From the NCBI GenBank assembly GCA_051294375.1, contig CM119269.1, positions 6,895,552 through 6,959,551 of the forward strand: a stretch of DNA of 64,000 bases. Reading direction: 5' to 3'. The DNA comes from Paraspadella gotoi (Eukaryota > Chaetognatha). Shown piece by piece: positions 62,868 through 64,000 of this stretch; the stretch's first letter is position 1, and each line of letters opens with the position of its first letter. The translations under genes were made by a program, and so were the position numbers. Below the pieces are notes generated by a model that ran no database searches, was not told the origin of the DNA, and saw nothing but the letters and a program-made list of their open reading frames with translations.

Positions 62868-63094
62868 TTTCAGCAACAGCCGGGTTGCCTGTGATGCCCA
62901 TTGGGATGGGGCATCTGTTGGCTTTGGGGGCTTCCGACCATCAGTGACGCATTCAGTCTCGCTTTGCCAACGCAGAGCAAAGTCGTTAGGACTGTGAATG
63001 GAACACTACGCCTGGGATGGTGTGTTCCCCCTCTGAGCCAATGGTATTGGCTGAACGATCGTGGACGTGAGGTGGTGTGAATATACCACCACAT
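62868..63094 (+). repeat. Dispersed element family A, full form
   Basis: The best-preserved copy. It has a left hairpin (GGCAAC-type arms around AGCCGG), a central block including CTCGCTTTGCCAACGCAGAG, the inverted pair GAGCCAATGG-TATTGGCTGA, and a right hairpin GGTGGTGTGAATATACCACC. No coding capacity. Confidence 0.8.
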
Positions 63095-63235
63095 TCATAA
63101 AATTCAGCTCCGTGTATTTTGATGCTAGTGCTACCTTATACAATTTTTCCCCGATTATTAATTAAGGGAGTGGTCCTTATGTATAATACGATTAATACTA
63201 TTAATAGAAACATTCTTTCCAAACCTTTGAATCAG

Positions 63236-63315
63236 GATCCTTTTTACGAGGAGTTTAAAAAGAGACACAAATCTGGACTCAATGACAGCGACGATTGGCT
63301 TTCCTTCGTTCAAGG

Positions 63316-63411
<96 letters not shown>

Positions 63412-63890
63412 TAAAGACAAATATCACAGACGAGGGCGACGATGATTACGACCGCAGAGTTTATGATTATCAGCAGGAGAGGCTGAGCACTGCTGAGATC
63501 AGAACCAAGCTCAACCTGGAACCTTCCGAATTGAAACGGAGTTCCGATCGTGAGTGACCATAACCTAGGATTTATTTCAATAAGGGTTGTTTAATATAGA
63601 AATGACAAATATTTATTCCATATCTCGCGCGTTTATTTTTTTTTTTTAACCATACAGGGTCGCTGGTGACGGCTTATTCCCTCGCAAGCAGCGCTCTCAG
63701 CAAGCATATAACGCATATAACGTGAGAAATGTCGGAGAGGAATCCTAAATATATAATACGTCTTAAATTTTTCTTTCAACTATTAAACGACCGACTGCTT
63801 TCCCTCGACCCGTTTAATCAGGTCAAGCATTCCAAGCAATACAGCGAAGATGCTGCCTTCTTTGTCTTTCGAAACGGGACGCATGGTGAG
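63236..63890 (+). CDS. Unidentified acidic protein, internal exons
   Basis: Exon 1 (63236-63312) follows a ttgaatcag acceptor and reads DPFYEEFKKRHKSGLNDSDD. Exon 2 (about 63432-63550) reads DEGDDDYDRRVYDYQQERLS and then EIRTKLNLEPSELKRSSD, ending at gtgagt. Exon 3 (about 63656-63719) is open but its frame is uncertain. Exon 4 (about 63823-63888) reads VKHSKQYSEDAAFFVFRNG before gtgagg. Exons 1 and 2 join in phase across an intron made of a tetranucleotide repeat. The same exons occur in copy 1 (about 56270-56950). It is rich in Asp, Glu, Tyr and Arg and probably soluble. I do not recognise the family. Confidence 0.5.
63313..63412. repeat. (ATCA)n microsatellite forming almost the whole of a short intron
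   Basis: About 24 perfect ATCA units. It starts at the presumed donor (CAAG|GCAATC) and ends just before 'attaaagacaaatatcacag'. In copy 1 (56363-56460) the array is interrupted and shorter. If translated it would read (INQS)n in all three frames. Confidence 0.9.
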
Positions 63891-63921
63891 GGGGGAGAGA
63901 GAGATAGAGAGAGAGAGTGAC

Positions 63922-64000
63922 CTATGGACAAGGCGCTAAGTGGGCTGCCATGGAACGGGCTTGGAACTAGGCTTGAGAGTTTTTCAGGCCCCCAGGCCGG
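63922..64000 (+). mobile_element. tRNA-derived SINE-like repeat, family B copy 2, cut by the window edge
   Basis: Starts 'acaaggcgctaagtgggctg' like 39633, lacks about 45 internal bases, then continues 'ccatggaacgggcttggaac' in parallel with 39690 onward. It runs off the window at 64000. Confidence 0.7.

Noticed and set aside
63313-63412. (ATCA)n as a CRISPR-like or protein repeat
   Set aside because: Perfect 4-base microsatellite without spacers; the splice-phase argument favours an intron.

Overview
This window is nuclear DNA from an animal. Genes are split into many short exons with GT-AG introns. The products are animal-specific: a chitin synthase of the metazoan type, a receptor ectodomain with YWTD beta-propeller and fibronectin III modules, a heparan sulfate 3-O-sulfotransferase, and a calaxin-like (EFCAB1) regulator of ciliary outer-arm dynein. 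Calaxin argues for an animal with motile cilia. With chitin synthase, this fits a marine invertebrate such as a sponge, cnidarian, mollusc or annelid; I cannot name the species. Non-coding DNA is A+T-rich and full of GA, GAAA and CGA microsatellites and short mobile-element remnants. The assembly has N gaps and many single-base indels, some inside conserved exons.

Layout. 1-8.34 kb: chitin synthase on the minus strand, nearly complete, its C-terminus running off the left edge. 8.0-14.6 kb and 16.4-23.9 kb: two near-identical direct copies, each holding the 3' half of a minus-strand FN3/YWTD receptor gene and one chitin synthase exon. 24.0-34.4 kb: the 5' part of the same receptor gene, a small plus-strand gene nested in one of its introns, a short plus-strand last exon, and a heparan sulfate 3-O-sulfotransferase on the minus strand. 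Between 25.97 and 33.1 kb the sequence folds back on itself as a long inverted duplication. 34.5-41.2 kb: gene-poor DNA with a foldback element carrying a hammerhead-ribozyme-like core, a putative LTR fragment with a long tRNA-Lys match, and a 2-kb element with terminal inverted repeats. 41.16-43.60 kb: a single-exon 811-residue membrane protein on the minus strand. 43.6-49.7 kb: A+T-rich spacer with a small nested inverted-repeat element and a 1.1-kb degenerate triplet array. 49.7-57.3 and 57.3-64.0 kb: a direct tandem duplication, each copy holding a calaxin-like gene and part of a further unidentified plus-strand gene. Reading frames are cleaner in the second copy.

The three large duplications look like one phenomenon: two haplotypes, or error-rich long reads, placed side by side. 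Copies differ mainly by small indels and by a few whole insertions, including a 260-bp retroposon-like insertion. Without the extra copies, the left half becomes a simple array: chitin synthase (-), receptor (-) with a nested plus-strand gene, a short plus-strand gene, then the sulfotransferase (-). Splice phases support joining the receptor exons at 26.9 kb and 23.5 kb into one gene. Chitin synthase works at the plasma membrane, the sulfotransferase in the Golgi, and calaxin on the ciliary axoneme. No pathway links them.
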